A stretch of DNA of 64,000 bases from Eubacteriales bacterium. Lineage in GTDB: Bacteria; Bacillota; Clostridia; Lachnospirales; Lachnospiraceae. Where the stretch lies: assembly GCA_030524135.1 (NCBI GenBank), contig JAUNHA010000005.1, positions 1 through 64,000 on the forward strand. The letters run 5' to 3'. Made by a program: the position numbers and the translations under genes. Under the pieces are notes generated by a model. That model worked only from the letters and a program-made list of their open reading frames with translations, had not been told where the DNA came from and did no database searches. This document shows positions 25,188 through 34,694 of this stretch, one piece after another; position 1 is the stretch's first letter, and every line of letters begins with the position of its first letter.

Positions 25188-26399
25188 ATGAAACAGATAA
25201 AGAGAGCAGATTATCTGAATTGGCTGCAGAAATGGAAAAATCAGCAGATCATCAAGGTTGTAACCGGCGTCAGGAGATGCGGAAAATCAACGTTATTTGA
25301 AATGTTTCAGGATGAGCTGCTCCTCAGCGGACTGGGTAAAGATCAGATCACTGCGATTAATTTTGAGGATATGGAGCATGAGGATTTAAAAGATTATAGA
25401 AAACTCTACGCATATGTAAAAGAACGTTTGCTTTCGGATCGCATGAATTATATTTTTCTGGATGAAGTCCAGCACGTTGAGCATTATGAAAAAGTTGTAG
25501 ACAGTTTGTTTTTGAAAGAAAACTGCGATGTATATATTACCGGATCGAATGCATATTTTATGTCGGGAGAGCTTGCAACGCTTCTGACGGGACGGTATGT
25601 GGAACTGTCCATGATGCCGCTGTCCTTTAAAGAGTACTGCTTCGGTCTTGCGGATACTACGCTCAGTCTTGCAGAGCTATTTAACCAGTATATTGTAAAT
25701 GGTTCCTTTCCCTATGTATTAAAATATGGTTATCAGGAAAAAGAAGCCAGGGAATACATGTCAGGTATCTACAATACGATACTTTTGAATGATGTTGTGA
25801 GGAGATTGAAAATTGCTGATGTTAACATGCTGGAAGCGGTGGCGCGCTTTCTGCTTTTCAATATCGGAAACCGTACATCGCCGGCGGTAATTGCCAACAC
25901 AATGACATCAAACCACAGAAAAATCGATCCCAAGACGGTAGACCGATATATTCGCGGGCTGACAGACAGTCTTTTAATTTACGAGGCGAGACGATATAAC
26001 ATCAAAGGAAAACAGTTCCTTGCAACGCAGAATAAGTATTATGCCTGTGATGTGGGGATGAGAAATATGTTGGTGCGGGGCACAGATGCAGATACAGGCC
26101 ATATTTTGGAAAATATTGTTTTTCTGGAATTAAAGCGGCGTTACGGAAGCGTTTATGTCGGACAGATCGGAACCGACGGAGAGGTGGATTTTGTGGTAAT
26201 GCAGAATGGCGCTCCATGTTATTATCAGATTTCACAGACAACGCTTGATGAAGCTGTGCTGAAACGGGAACTCGCACCGCTCCGACAGATCAGGGATAAT
26301 TATCCGAAGTATCTGCTGACACTCGATGAGGTATTCGGAGAGATGGACTATGATGGTATTCAGAAGCTGAATGTGTTAAAGTGGCTTACTGAGGACTGA
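25188..26399 (+). CDS. AAA-type ATPase with DUF4143 domain
   Basis: A 403-aa member of the 'ATP-binding protein / DUF4143' group. The N-terminal AAA domain has Walker A TGVRRCGKSTLFEMF (about residues 24-38) and Walker B YIFLDEVQHV. The C-terminal DUF4143 domain has a PD-(D/E)xK-like core (LENIVFLELKRRYG, VDFVVMQNG). Start ATG 25188 follows AAAGGAGG. Function is unknown for the family, though members are frequent in mobile or defence contexts. Its base composition is more AT-rich than the flanking housekeeping genes, and it stands alone between terminators, which suggests acquisition by transfer. Confidence 0.85.
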   Translation: MKQIKRADYLNWLQKWKNQQIIKVVTGVRRCGKSTLFEMFQDELLLSGLGKDQITAINFEDMEHEDLKDYRKLYAYVKERLLSDRMNYIFLDEVQHVEHYEKVVDSLFLKENCDVYITGSNAYFMSGELATLLTGRYVELSMMPLSFKEYCFGLADTTLSLAELFNQYIVNGSFPYVLKYGYQEKEAREYMSGIYNTILLNDVVRRLKIADVNMLEAVARFLLFNIGNRTSPAVIANTMTSNHRKIDPKTVDRYIRGLTDSLLIYEARRYNIKGKQFLATQNKYYACDVGMRNMLVRGTDADTGHILENIVFLELKRRYGSVYVGQIGTDGEVDFVVMQNGAPCYYQISQTTLDEAVLKRELAPLRQIRDNYPKYLLTLDEVFGEMDYDGIQKLNVLKWLTED

Positions 26400-26409
26400 T
26401 AGAAACTAA

Positions 26410-26436
26410 AAGAGCAGCCGACCGGCTGCTCTTAGT
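26410..26436. terminator. Bidirectional terminator between DUF4143 gene and ribU
   Basis: AAGAGCAGCC / GGCTGCTCTT, a perfect 10-bp stem with tetraloop GACC, placed between convergent genes. Confidence 0.8.
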
Positions 26437-26471
26437 ATGTATCATTTGAATTCAGGAATGTCAGTTTACCG

Positions 26472-27107
26472 TTACTTTCTTTCGTTCACAAGCCCTGAGC
26501 GGCGAAGTGCGCCGACGATCGGCTTATAGATCATGAGCAGTATGACTGAATTTAATAGCCCCTTGATCAGATTAAACGGCAGGATCACCGGCGCAAGAAG
26601 TTTTACGACCTCTGTACGGGGAGTGCCGAGATAGAGCGGCGTCAGGATGTAGTTCCAGAGCAGCATGACGACGACCATAAGAACGGTGCCCAGCACAAGG
26701 CCGAAAACAGCCCCGGACTTTGTATGTCTGCCGCGGTAGATGAGCGAAGCAGTCCCGGCAAACGCGAGCGTTGCGATCACCTGCATGAAGAAGCCGATAA
26801 CTCCGGAATCGCTGACGGTGATCATCTCAAGAAAAGCAACAATGACGGAAATCAGCAATGCATAAAGCGGGCCGAAGAGAAAGCCGCCGATCGTAATGAT
26901 CACGTCTTTCGGATCATAAGTAAGGTACGGCGCGGCAGGCATCAGCTTCAGGTGAATCAATACCATGGCTACATAGGCAACTGCGCAGAGCATAGCGATC
27001 GTAACGAGCTTTCTCGTGCGTTCGGATGCAGTGCGTACAGTGTCATGAGGCTGTGTGGCAGAAAAGCCGTGCGCAGCGGCTTCGTGATAATTTTGTTGTT
27101 TGTTCAT
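26472..27107 (-). CDS. ribU: Riboflavin ECF transporter S component
   Basis: A 211-aa ECF-type substrate-binding membrane protein with five to six helices starting near residue 35 (LVTIAMLCAVAYVAMVLIHLK) and the RibU-type LTYDPKDVIITIGGFLFGPL motif. Riboflavin specificity is supported by an FMN riboswitch in its leader. ATG at 27107 follows GGAGGAAAAA. The ATPase and T components of the ECF complex are not in the window. Confidence 0.93.
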   Translation of the reverse strand: MNKQQNYHEAAAHGFSATQPHDTVRTASERTRKLVTIAMLCAVAYVAMVLIHLKLMPAAPYLTYDPKDVIITIGGFLFGPLYALLISVIVAFLEMITVSDSGVIGFFMQVIATLAFAGTASLIYRGRHTKSGAVFGLVLGTVLMVVVMLLWNYILTPLYLGTPRTEVVKLLAPVILPFNLIKGLLNSVILLMIYKPIVGALRRSGLVNERK

Positions 27108-27121
27108 AGGTTTTTCCTCCG

Positions 27122-27165
27122 GTTTGAATAAAAATAAAACACTCGAAATAGTCTTCGGGTGCTTT
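27122..27165 (-). terminator. Intrinsic terminator controlled by the FMN riboswitch
   Basis: On the minus strand AAAGCAC-CGAA pairs with TTCG-GTGTTTT (27135-27165), followed by TTTATTTTTATTC, between the aptamer and ribU. It is the likely OFF structure when FMN is bound. Confidence 0.75.
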
Positions 27166-27173
27166 AACACGTT

Positions 27174-27304
27174 CTTCTTTCATCCAGACTATACTGTTGG
27201 TTTTGGAGTTTCACCAAATCATGCTTATCGCTCGCGGACTATCCCTGCACCGGAAAATCGTGCAGGCGCACCGCCAATCGGGAATTTCACCCTGCCCTGA
27301 AGAC
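27174..27304 (-). ncRNA. FMN riboswitch (RFN element)
   Basis: Minus-strand leader with the conserved RFN blocks: CTTCAGGGCAGGGTGAAATT near the 5' end, CCGATTGGCGGT, AGTCCGCGAGC, TTGGTGAAACTCCAA and the closing AGTCTGGATGAAAGAAG. It senses FMN and represses ribU expression. Confidence 0.96.
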
Positions 27305-27326
27305 ATCATATTCAAATGTTGCCTTA

Positions 27327-27355
27327 ACAATAGTACTGTTTTCAGGTGTTGTCAA
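27327..27355 (-). promoter_or_regulatory. Promoter of the ribU transcript
   Basis: Consensus sigma-A promoter on the minus strand: TTGACA (27350-27355), 17-bp spacer, TATTGT (27327-27332). Transcription would start about 20 bp before the riboswitch. Confidence 0.85.
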
Positions 27356-27622
27356 GAGAAAAATGGAAGTTGTTATCAGCGAACTTATATATGTGGCAAT
27401 TGTAAATGGCATACAAAAAACAATTAGTCAAGAAAGGTATGGCTGTCAAATTTATATGAATATTGAATATACAGGTGGTTGATTTATAAAAAAATATAAT
27501 AAATATACTTTGTATTATTAAACTATGATAAGAATATTAGTTAAGAGTCAAAATAAGAAATAATGGACAGGTATGTTGCTGTAAAAATGAAGAAACGAGG
27601 TATGCAAGCGGAAAGAACGGAT

Positions 27623-28414
27623 ATGGAGAAACTGATTCATGCGATTGGTCTGCCGGAGGAGGCAGAACAGTCAGCAGTTCAGTATGATTTGCCGGCTTCT
27701 GATTATATGGTCTGGAAGGAACTGTTTGACTCTGATCCGGAACGATTTTTGCAGACATGGAGAGAGGAAACGGATTGGCGGGAAAGGGCACTCCCGTTAT
27801 ATTTAAGACTGGCACTTGATGCATATCCGGCATACCGGAAAAAAGAAATTCCGAAATCAGTCTATATAGATACATTCAGAGATATTGCAATCTGGTGTCT
27901 CGACTGTCATCAGAAAACAGGTATCTGGGGGATTATGGATATCTGGTGGCTGATGCAGTCAGTAAAACTGCGGATATTCCGACTGGGCAGGCTGCAATTT
28001 GAAAAAATGGTTTTGCCGGAAAAACTGTCTGAAAATCTGACAGAGGGAATGGATGTGCTGCAGGTACATATACCGGCAGGAGAGCCGCTTTTGCCGGAGG
28101 CATGTGATGCTTCTTTTGCGGCGGCAAAACAGTTTTATAATCTGGAACATGGATGCTTTGTCTGTGATTCATGGCTGATGGAGCCGAAGCTTTCAATGCT
28201 TCTTGAGGATAACAGCCATATTATGCAGTTTCAGAGGCGATTTCAGATCGCCAGGGTCCACGCGCCGTTTCCGCAGGCGGAACAGCGGATATTCGGGCAG
28301 ATCCTTGAAGACAAAAACAGTTATCCGGAACACACGAGCCTGCAGAAAAAAGCAAAGCAGTATTTGCTGGCAGGCGGACAGCTGGAAATAGGGATCGGAT
28401 ATATTCTGTTCTAA
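27623..28414 (+). CDS. Acyltransferase-like (NAT_N/GNATC-type) hypothetical protein
   Basis: A 263-aa protein resembling the two-domain GNAT-like family (DUF5596) often found beside sugar ABC transporters in Clostridia. Visible are the Trp/Tyr-rich segments DTFRDIAIWCLDCHQKTGIWGIMDIWWL and LQFEKMVLPEKLS, then HIPAGEPLLPEACDASF with PLSM-like helices after it. Acyl-transfer activity is unproven. The start is unsure: ATG 27623 follows GGAAAG, while the open frame reaches ATG 27563. The sugar importer follows on the same strand 78 bp later. Confidence 0.65.
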   Translation: MEKLIHAIGLPEEAEQSAVQYDLPASDYMVWKELFDSDPERFLQTWREETDWRERALPLYLRLALDAYPAYRKKEIPKSVYIDTFRDIAIWCLDCHQKTGIWGIMDIWWLMQSVKLRIFRLGRLQFEKMVLPEKLSENLTEGMDVLQVHIPAGEPLLPEACDASFAAAKQFYNLEHGCFVCDSWLMEPKLSMLLEDNSHIMQFQRRFQIARVHAPFPQAEQRIFGQILEDKNSYPEHTSLQKKAKQYLLAGGQLEIGIGYILF

Positions 28415-28433
28415 GAGAAGGCGCATCATTATT

Positions 28434-28466
28434 TTGATTTCATACACAAAAAGTGTGAATATATAA
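28434..28466 (+). promoter_or_regulatory. Possible promoter/operator of the sugar ABC operon
   Basis: TTGATT (about 28433), then an inverted repeat TACAC-AAAAA-GTGTG, then AATATATAAG as -10. The repeat lies in the spacer, a position suited to repression. Spacing is approximate. Confidence 0.35.
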
Positions 28467-28491
28467 GCTATAAGGATTTCAGGAGGTAATT

Positions 28492-29865
28492 ATGAAAAAA
28501 AATCTTTTGAGAAATGGAGCAATATGTGCAGGTGTTGCAGCAATGATGCTGACAGGATGTTCATCAGCATCATCCGATTCTCAGACGACGGCAGCGGTAT
28601 CTTCGGCTGAAGAGACCGAAGCGGGAAATGCTGCAGAGGAAACGGCTTCGGAAGCAGCAGCGGATGGAGAAAAAATCACACTGACATTCTGGTGCCATCA
28701 GAATGAGCCGTGGATCAAGGCTTATGAAGCGATGGCAGATCGCTTTGAAGAAGCAAATCCGGAATATGAAGTTAAGGTGGAGAGCTATCCGTTTAATGTT
28801 TATAATGATAAAATCCAGACTGCACTTACCGCAGGAACGGCAGGTCCGGATATTATAGCGGTATGGGGCGGAATGGCGCCGTCTTTCATAAAGTCAGATG
28901 CACTCTCGGAAGTTCCGGAAGAGATGGCAAAACAATTAGATGAAGATTATATGCAGCCAACGACCGGGATCTATAAAAAAGAAGGCAAGTATTATGGCGT
29001 GCCGATGGAGTACAACCTTGAGTACGGCGGAATGATTGTTAACAAGAAACTGTTCGATGAAGCAGGGCTTTCCTATCCGACAACATGGGAGGAACTCCGG
29101 GAGACGTCTAAAAAGGTGGCAAAGAAGAATGGCGATCTGGTTGAAATGAAGGGATTTGAAATGATCGATTCCGATGCCCTTATCTGCAATTATCTCGCGA
29201 TGATCCTGCAGCAGGGAGGTCAGTATCTGACAGAAGACGGATCCGTTGACTTTGCTACGCCGGAAGGCATTAAGGCAATGAATGAAATTCTCAGCATGGT
29301 ACAGGATGGAGAGGATGATCTCCAGAATCTGACAGAAGGAGAATATGAGTTTAATGACGTATATCAGGATAAGGGATATATGAGCTCCGTTGGTTCCTGG
29401 GCAATTGGTGAAGGTACGGATTCCTATGGCCTGACATACGGAACAGATTTTGAATATGTAAAAGTACCGCAGTATGGCAGTCAGATGGGATTTGCGTCTG
29501 AAACAGGATGGGGACTCCTTGTACCGAAGAATGGCGCGCATGTGGATGACGCATGGAAGTACGTGGAATTTTTCAGCCAGCCGGAAAATCTGGTGCAGCA
29601 TAACATCGCATGTTCACAGCTTCCTCCGAGAAAGTCCATGCTGGATAATGAGGTTTACAAAGAAGCTATGCCGCAGGTAACGTTCCTGCTTGACATTCTT
29701 CCGAGCGGACAGTGGATGGGGCCGTACAATACATCTGATATGAGAGATGTGTTCAACCAGATGTTCATTGATCTTTGCCAGACGGATGCTCCTGATGTAG
29801 AGCAGGCACTGAAGGATGCGTCTGCTGAGATCACGGCAAACTGCAGGATTTCATACGAGAATTAA
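28492..29865 (+). CDS. Sugar ABC transporter substrate-binding lipoprotein
   Basis: A 457-aa family 1 extracellular solute-binding protein. The signal peptide ends in lipobox LTGC (Cys23), followed by an Ala/Ser/Glu-rich linker to about residue 60. The binding domain begins ITLTFWCHQNEPW and shows the usual GPDIIAVWGGMAPSF and GETGWGLLVPK-type features. AGGAGG precedes ATG. The specific sugar cannot be told. Two permeases follow; no ATPase gene is present, so a shared MsmX-type ATPase is presumably used. Confidence 0.9.
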   Translation: MKKNLLRNGAICAGVAAMMLTGCSSASSDSQTTAAVSSAEETEAGNAAEETASEAAADGEKITLTFWCHQNEPWIKAYEAMADRFEEANPEYEVKVESYPFNVYNDKIQTALTAGTAGPDIIAVWGGMAPSFIKSDALSEVPEEMAKQLDEDYMQPTTGIYKKEGKYYGVPMEYNLEYGGMIVNKKLFDEAGLSYPTTWEELRETSKKVAKKNGDLVEMKGFEMIDSDALICNYLAMILQQGGQYLTEDGSVDFATPEGIKAMNEILSMVQDGEDDLQNLTEGEYEFNDVYQDKGYMSSVGSWAIGEGTDSYGLTYGTDFEYVKVPQYGSQMGFASETGWGLLVPKNGAHVDDAWKYVEFFSQPENLVQHNIACSQLPPRKSMLDNEVYKEAMPQVTFLLDILPSGQWMGPYNTSDMRDVFNQMFIDLCQTDAPDVEQALKDASAEITANCRISYEN

Positions 29866-29909
29866 GACAGAATGAGAGAAGTTGTTCATTCCGGGGTAAG
29901 TAAATTAAG

Positions 29910-30788
29910 ATGAAAAATAATAAGTTTGTAGCGGCCGTATTGCTTCCAAGCTTTTTGTTCCTGTTTATATTTGTGATATTCCCAGTCATTTACGGGCTGG
30001 GAATATCACTTTATGATTATAATCCGGCAAATTCAAAAAATGTGTTTCTCGGAGCCGAAAACTACGTGCGCCTTTTGCAGGATGCCACATTTTGGAAGGC
30101 TGTGAAAAATACGTTTTTCTTCTGCGTTGTTGCGGTCGTACTCAATATCGCGATTACGTTATTTCTGGCAGAATTGATTTCGCATATCCGCTCAGGAAAA
30201 ATACGCGTATTATTTCGGGCAGTTTTATTTATTCCCTGTATTGCGCCGATGATAGGGACCTCCATGATCTGGAAATACGGGATCGTTGGAACTGACGGAG
30301 GCCTTTTGAACCAGATTTTAATATTCCTTGGCAAGGGACCGAAAAACTGGTATCTGACAGAAATGCCGCTTATGTGGATTATTATCATTTATACACTGTG
30401 GGCTGATATCGGATATAATGTTATTCTTTTTACAGCGGGTCTCAGCAATATTCCCAAGGCATTTGAGGAAGCGGCGGCCATTGATGGGGCAGGTCCGCTC
30501 AGACGTTTTTTTCTGGTAAAGCTTCCGCTTCTGGGGCGGACCTTTGCGTTTGTGTCTATCATGACGATGGCAAACTATTTTCAGATGTTTGCGCAGTTCC
30601 GGGTACTTGCGCCGAAAGGCGGTATGCATGATTCTGCGATGGTACTTACAAATTATATATATCGGACCAGTTTTCAAAGCTTTGATATGGGATACGGGGC
30701 GGCAATTGCAACCGGACTGTTTATAATCGTATTTATTGTAGCGATGATACAAAATCAGCTGATGCGTGTGGAGTGGAGTTATGAATAG
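29910..30788 (+). CDS. Sugar ABC transporter permease (MalF type)
   Basis: A 292-aa membrane protein with six predicted helices. The EAA loop is EEAAAIDGAGPLRRFFLVKLPLL (about residues 188-210). It pairs with the downstream MalG-type subunit. It overlaps the next gene by 8 bp (ATGAATAG). Confidence 0.92.
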   Translation: MKNNKFVAAVLLPSFLFLFIFVIFPVIYGLGISLYDYNPANSKNVFLGAENYVRLLQDATFWKAVKNTFFFCVVAVVLNIAITLFLAELISHIRSGKIRVLFRAVLFIPCIAPMIGTSMIWKYGIVGTDGGLLNQILIFLGKGPKNWYLTEMPLMWIIIIYTLWADIGYNVILFTAGLSNIPKAFEEAAAIDGAGPLRRFFLVKLPLLGRTFAFVSIMTMANYFQMFAQFRVLAPKGGMHDSAMVLTNYIYRTSFQSFDMGYGAAIATGLFIIVFIVAMIQNQLMRVEWSYE

Positions 30789-31629
30789 AGAGAACGTGAA
30801 AAGACGAAAACACGGTCAGAAACTGCAAATCAGCATCATTGCATTTATGGGACTGTTTTCCGCGGTTATGATGTATCCGTTTATCTGGATGCTGCTGACT
30901 TCATTTAAAAGCAATGCTGAAATAAGAACAAACCGCACACGCTTTTTCCCGGAGGTATGGACGCTTAAGGGTTATGAGACAGCGTTGGAAAAGGCGCCGC
31001 TTGGGCAGTGGTTTTTAAACAGCCTGTTTGTAACGGTTTTTGTAACAGTAATCGTTATCCTGACAAGTACGCTGATCGGGTATGTGTTTGCAAAATACCG
31101 GTTTCGTGCAAAAAAGCTGCTCTTTGTGGTCCTGCTTGCGAGCATGATGGTACCGGGGCAGGTCACGATGATTCCAAGATATCTGATCATCCAGAAGATG
31201 CATCTGTTTGACACGATCTGGGCGCTTATCATTCCCGGCCTTTTGAGTCCGTTTACCATTTATCTTGCGATGCAGTTTATTTCGGATATACCTGACAGTC
31301 TTTGTGAGGCGGCGAAAATAGATGGCGCAGGACCTTTGCGTATTTACTGGAGTATCATTCTGCCGAATGTAAAGCCGCTGATAGGTTCCATTGGAATTTT
31401 CACGGCAATGATGCATTGGAATGATTATCTGAATCCGCTCCTGATGCTGAATGACAAAAGCAGGATGACACTTCCGCTGGGCCTTGTGATTTTTGAAAGC
31501 CAGCGCTCTTCGGATCTGTCAGCAACAATGGCAGCGGCAGCTATGATGATGGTGCCTATGATCATTATCTTCCTGCTGTTTCAGAAACAATTTACACAGG
31601 GAATGACGCTAAGCAGCGGGATGAAATAA
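30781..31629 (+). CDS. Sugar ABC transporter permease (MalG type)
   Basis: A 282-aa second permease with EAA loop CEAAKIDGAGPLRIYWSIILP and the MalG-type MYPFIWMLLTSFK beginning. ATG 30781 overlaps the end of the first permease, indicating translational coupling. The operon ends here, convergent with yqeB, with only 32 bp between stop codons. Confidence 0.92.
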   Translation: MNRENVKRRKHGQKLQISIIAFMGLFSAVMMYPFIWMLLTSFKSNAEIRTNRTRFFPEVWTLKGYETALEKAPLGQWFLNSLFVTVFVTVIVILTSTLIGYVFAKYRFRAKKLLFVVLLASMMVPGQVTMIPRYLIIQKMHLFDTIWALIIPGLLSPFTIYLAMQFISDIPDSLCEAAKIDGAGPLRIYWSIILPNVKPLIGSIGIFTAMMHWNDYLNPLLMLNDKSRMTLPLGLVIFESQRSSDLSATMAAAAMMMVPMIIIFLLFQKQFTQGMTLSSGMK

Positions 31630-31661
31630 TGGAAAGGTATACAGGAATTACCGCGTTATTT

Positions 31662-32489
31662 TTATATGGTCTGTCCATGCCTGCATGCGAGGCTCATGAT
31701 CGCGCACAGCGTGCTTCCGCCGAGTGAACGCGCTTTGTCAGAGATCGTAAAGCAGTTCTTCTGCTGTTCTGTTCTTGCGTCGATATCAGCGATTTTAAGC
31801 CCCTTGTCTACTGCGTATCCATCACGAATAAGACCGCGGAGCAGACCGGTAAAGCCAGCCCTGACAAGTGTTTCCGTTCCATCTTCGGAGCGGATCACGG
31901 CGATTGGCTGACCTTCTGCCACGATATCTCCTATATCTGAAAGATTATGGATCACTCCGTCTGCTTCTGCATGGATCACGCGGTCTGATGAATGCCCCGC
32001 GATCAGTCCGGGAACGCCTGTGTTGGCGATTGCAAATCCGCTGTCATAGATTCTTCCGAGGTTATGTCCTCTCATGGTCTCCACGACAAGATGTGCGTCC
32101 TTCCCTGCCTCAAATCCCGGACCGAGCGCTACGACGTTATCTGACATATCCATTCTGGTTCCAAGATTTTTCTTAGCCAGAATTGCATCTACAAGCGCAA
32201 AAGGACGTACTTCCTTCAGTATCCGGCATTCCGGATCCACCAGCATCGCGACCTCATCTTGCCCGATTACTTCAAGGGCTTCCCCGTAACTTTTGCACAG
32301 CCTGCAATGAAGCCCCTCTACCGTCATTTCATTTTCATACACCGCTTCGGAAAATGCGGCTGCTCTTCTGATTGCTGAAGGAGCAGCAATTTCCAGTATG
32401 ATGACTGCGAATCCCGCTTTATGAAGTACGAATACCACGCCTGTCGCCAGGTCGCCGCCTCCGCGTACGATCACGAGTTTTTTTTGCAT
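31662..32489 (-). CDS. yqeB: Selenium-dependent molybdenum hydroxylase accessory protein YqeB
   Basis: A 275-aa protein of the EF2563/YqeB family, a genomic marker of the selenium-dependent molybdenum hydroxylase (SDMH) trait. A nucleotide-binding-like start VIVRGGGDLATGV and the GHNLGRIYDSGFAIANTGVPG segment are typical. The precise reaction is unknown, but it is inferred to help place a labile selenium on the Mo cofactor. ATG 32489 behind GGAGAAAAAG is preferred to the upstream in-frame ATG. It is the last gene of the 17-gene minus-strand array. Confidence 0.9.
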   Translation of the reverse strand: MQKKLVIVRGGGDLATGVVFVLHKAGFAVIILEIAAPSAIRRAAAFSEAVYENEMTVEGLHCRLCKSYGEALEVIGQDEVAMLVDPECRILKEVRPFALVDAILAKKNLGTRMDMSDNVVALGPGFEAGKDAHLVVETMRGHNLGRIYDSGFAIANTGVPGLIAGHSSDRVIHAEADGVIHNLSDIGDIVAEGQPIAVIRSEDGTETLVRAGFTGLLRGLIRDGYAVDKGLKIADIDARTEQQKNCFTISDKARSLGGSTLCAIMSLACRHGQTI

Positions 32490-32505
32490 GCTTTTTCTCC
32501 TGTTA

Positions 32506-33759
32506 TTATTTTTTATCGATATCCTCAGGGACATCGATGTCTTTGAGTTTTTCTTCTTCGATCTGATAAAAATAGGTATCGAGCGGATAGTTCCGAATCA
32601 CTCGCATGCCGCCGCTTTCCCCTGTCAGCCCGAGCAGCTCTTTTGCGTGGGAAACGGAAAGGATTCCGGGATTTGAAAGCTTTTTTCCGGCACACATAAG
32701 ACCACAGCTCTTTTCGGAGCAAAGATACTGAAGAAGAAAACGGGCAATATCCGCCGAGGGAAGATACGGCATATCTGCCGCAAAAAAAGCATAGTCCGTA
32801 CAGCCAAGCTCTGAAGCTTTTCTGACACCCAGCCGGATGGAGGCTGATATTCCCTCCAGGGCTTCTTTATTATGTACCACAGTCATACCGCTTCCGGAAA
32901 GCTGCTCCTCAATTTCCTGATAAGACGTACAGACGATGAGTTCACTTTGTATGCTATGATCTGTCAGCTTTTTTTGTGCATCCTGCAATCTGCTGACGGC
33001 ATTCTGATACAAAGGTCTGCCATGAAACGGATGGAGGAGCTTGTTGCCGCCAAACCGTCTTCCAAAGCCGGATGCAAGCAGGACCAGAGCAGGCCTGCGC
33101 TTATTAGTGACATCAGCAAGGTGCTCTGTTTCCATATCGCTCAGGAAAAGACTTATCTTTTTTTGGGGATATTGTTCGGAAAGCGGCTTCAGATAGTATT
33201 TGTCAGCAAGGCTGCAGATCAGTTCTTTCGTTACGATCGCATCCTCTGTGATCAGACCGCCGGATATGAGATCCGAATGAGCTTCCGTAAGACTGTTTTC
33301 GGATAGAAGTTCCGCTCTGTGACAAACGGTACCAAAATGTCTTCCCACGGCATGCAGTCCCATGATAACAACGATCTCATCCGCATTCTCCGGAATGACC
33401 GGTTCATATAATGCCGGAATTTTGATGGGATAATGTCTGCTTCCGTCAGCCTCGACCAGAATAAAGTCATACTCCCGGCACATGCGTTCCCATGCGGCAG
33501 CGTCCGGCATACAGAGCTTACCGGACTCTTCTCCGTTTACCTTACCGATCACATCATAGTTTTCACAGCGGTAACGGACGGACACAGTCAAACTGTCCGC
33601 ATCTCCATAGGATTCTTTCAGCGAAAAAACAGCTGGGCAGCCGATGTGTGTCGTGGTACTGACTGCTGTTTTTTTTCCTGAACGGGCCGCCTCTCTGGCC
33701 CTTTTTCTGATATAGCCCGTTTTTCCGCCCGCTCCGCAGACAGCAACGATAAATGGCAT
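32506..33759 (-). CDS. yqeC: YqeC-MocA fusion: selenium cofactor protein and molybdopterin cytidylyltransferase
   Basis: A 417-aa two-domain protein. Residues 1-~220 match YqeC (AVCGAGGKTGYIRKRAREA phosphate loop, VSTTTHIGCP, ILVEADGSRHYPIKIP). Residues ~225-417 match MocA-type nucleotidyltransferases (LLASGFGRRFGGNKLLHPF, AADMPYLPSADI). MocA makes molybdopterin cytosine dinucleotide for xanthine dehydrogenase-type enzymes. E. coli encodes yqeC and mocA separately, so the fusion directly links selenium and CMP addition to one cofactor. Confidence 0.9.
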   Translation of the reverse strand: MPFIVAVCGAGGKTGYIRKRAREAARSGKKTAVSTTTHIGCPAVFSLKESYGDADSLTVSVRYRCENYDVIGKVNGEESGKLCMPDAAAWERMCREYDFILVEADGSRHYPIKIPALYEPVIPENADEIVVIMGLHAVGRHFGTVCHRAELLSENSLTEAHSDLISGGLITEDAIVTKELICSLADKYYLKPLSEQYPQKKISLFLSDMETEHLADVTNKRRPALVLLASGFGRRFGGNKLLHPFHGRPLYQNAVSRLQDAQKKLTDHSIQSELIVCTSYQEIEEQLSGSGMTVVHNKEALEGISASIRLGVRKASELGCTDYAFFAADMPYLPSADIARFLLQYLCSEKSCGLMCAGKKLSNPGILSVSHAKELLGLTGESGGMRVIRNYPLDTYFYQIEEEKLKDIDVPEDIDKK

Positions 33760-33775
33760 GGTTTCTGTTCCTTCC

Positions 33776-34675
33776 CTAGACGTGGCTCAGCTGCACCGCG
33801 TCGCTTCGCAGCAGTTTTTTCCGTTTTTCTATTGTCGCCCGTTTTAGTATGATCTCCGCTGCAATACTGATCGCAATCTCTCCGGGTGTCTCCGCTCCGA
33901 TCTGCAGGCCGACAGGAGTATAAAACCGCTCCACCTCTTTTTGGCTGTATCCGTCATGCAACAGCTTTTCGTTATTGAATGCGATTTTTGCGCGGCTGCC
34001 GATCACACCGATATAACAGGCGTCTGTTTTCAGTATCAGTTTCTGCATCTCATAGTCATGCTGATGCCCTTCGGTCATGATGATCACGAAATCCTCCGGC
34101 TTAATTTCTATATGGCTGAGGGCATCGGCATATGGTGCGCAGATGACCTGCTTTGCCCCGGGGAATCTCCTTTTATTGGCAAGCGCCTCTCTATCGTCAT
34201 ATACCACAAATGGCATACCGATCAGCGGAGCCGCATCTGCCATGCTGTATGCAACATGACCGCCGCCGAATATATAGAGACAGCTCTGCCCGGATGCCGC
34301 ATGTTTATATCTTTCCTGAAGGAGAGAAAGGGACAGCTTCGCCTTGTCAGGCTCTGCAGAAAGAAATGTAAAGGAGATGCGGATGCTTCCGCCGCACACG
34401 CCGAGACTGTCGGCTTCTTCTTTCCGGAGTATAAAGCTCTGATCTGCATTCTGCTTCAACTTCAGAAGCTTGTGTCCCTCCTGACATGCCCGATATTCAG
34501 CTGCTCCGCCTCCGACTGTACCATATTCCCCGCCATCTTCGTCAAGAAACATGAGCGTCCCCTTTTTTCTGGGCGCGCTGCCGTCCGTTTCCATAATCTC
34601 CAGCAGCATGAGATTTGTCCCGGCTTGTATCTTGTTGATCGCAAGCTTCAGAAGTGCGCTTTTTTCCATATCCAT
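33776..34675 (-). CDS. XdhC-family molybdenum enzyme maturation factor
   Basis: A 299-aa XdhC/CoxI-type protein. The N-terminal XdhC_CoxI region is LMLLEIMETDGSAPRKKGTLMFL, and the C-terminal Rossmann domain has YIFGGGHVAYSMADAAPLIGM and VIGSRAKIAFN. XdhC proteins bind and sulfurate (here perhaps selenate) the Mo cofactor before insertion. It sits between modE and yqeC-mocA, consistent with a role in finishing the SDMH cofactor. Confidence 0.9.
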   Translation of the reverse strand: MDMEKSALLKLAINKIQAGTNLMLLEIMETDGSAPRKKGTLMFLDEDGGEYGTVGGGAAEYRACQEGHKLLKLKQNADQSFILRKEEADSLGVCGGSIRISFTFLSAEPDKAKLSLSLLQERYKHAASGQSCLYIFGGGHVAYSMADAAPLIGMPFVVYDDREALANKRRFPGAKQVICAPYADALSHIEIKPEDFVIIMTEGHQHDYEMQKLILKTDACYIGVIGSRAKIAFNNEKLLHDGYSQKEVERFYTPVGLQIGAETPGEIAISIAAEIILKRATIEKRKKLLRSDAVQLSHV

Positions 34676-34694
34676 GATTGAAAAATGCCTCCGA

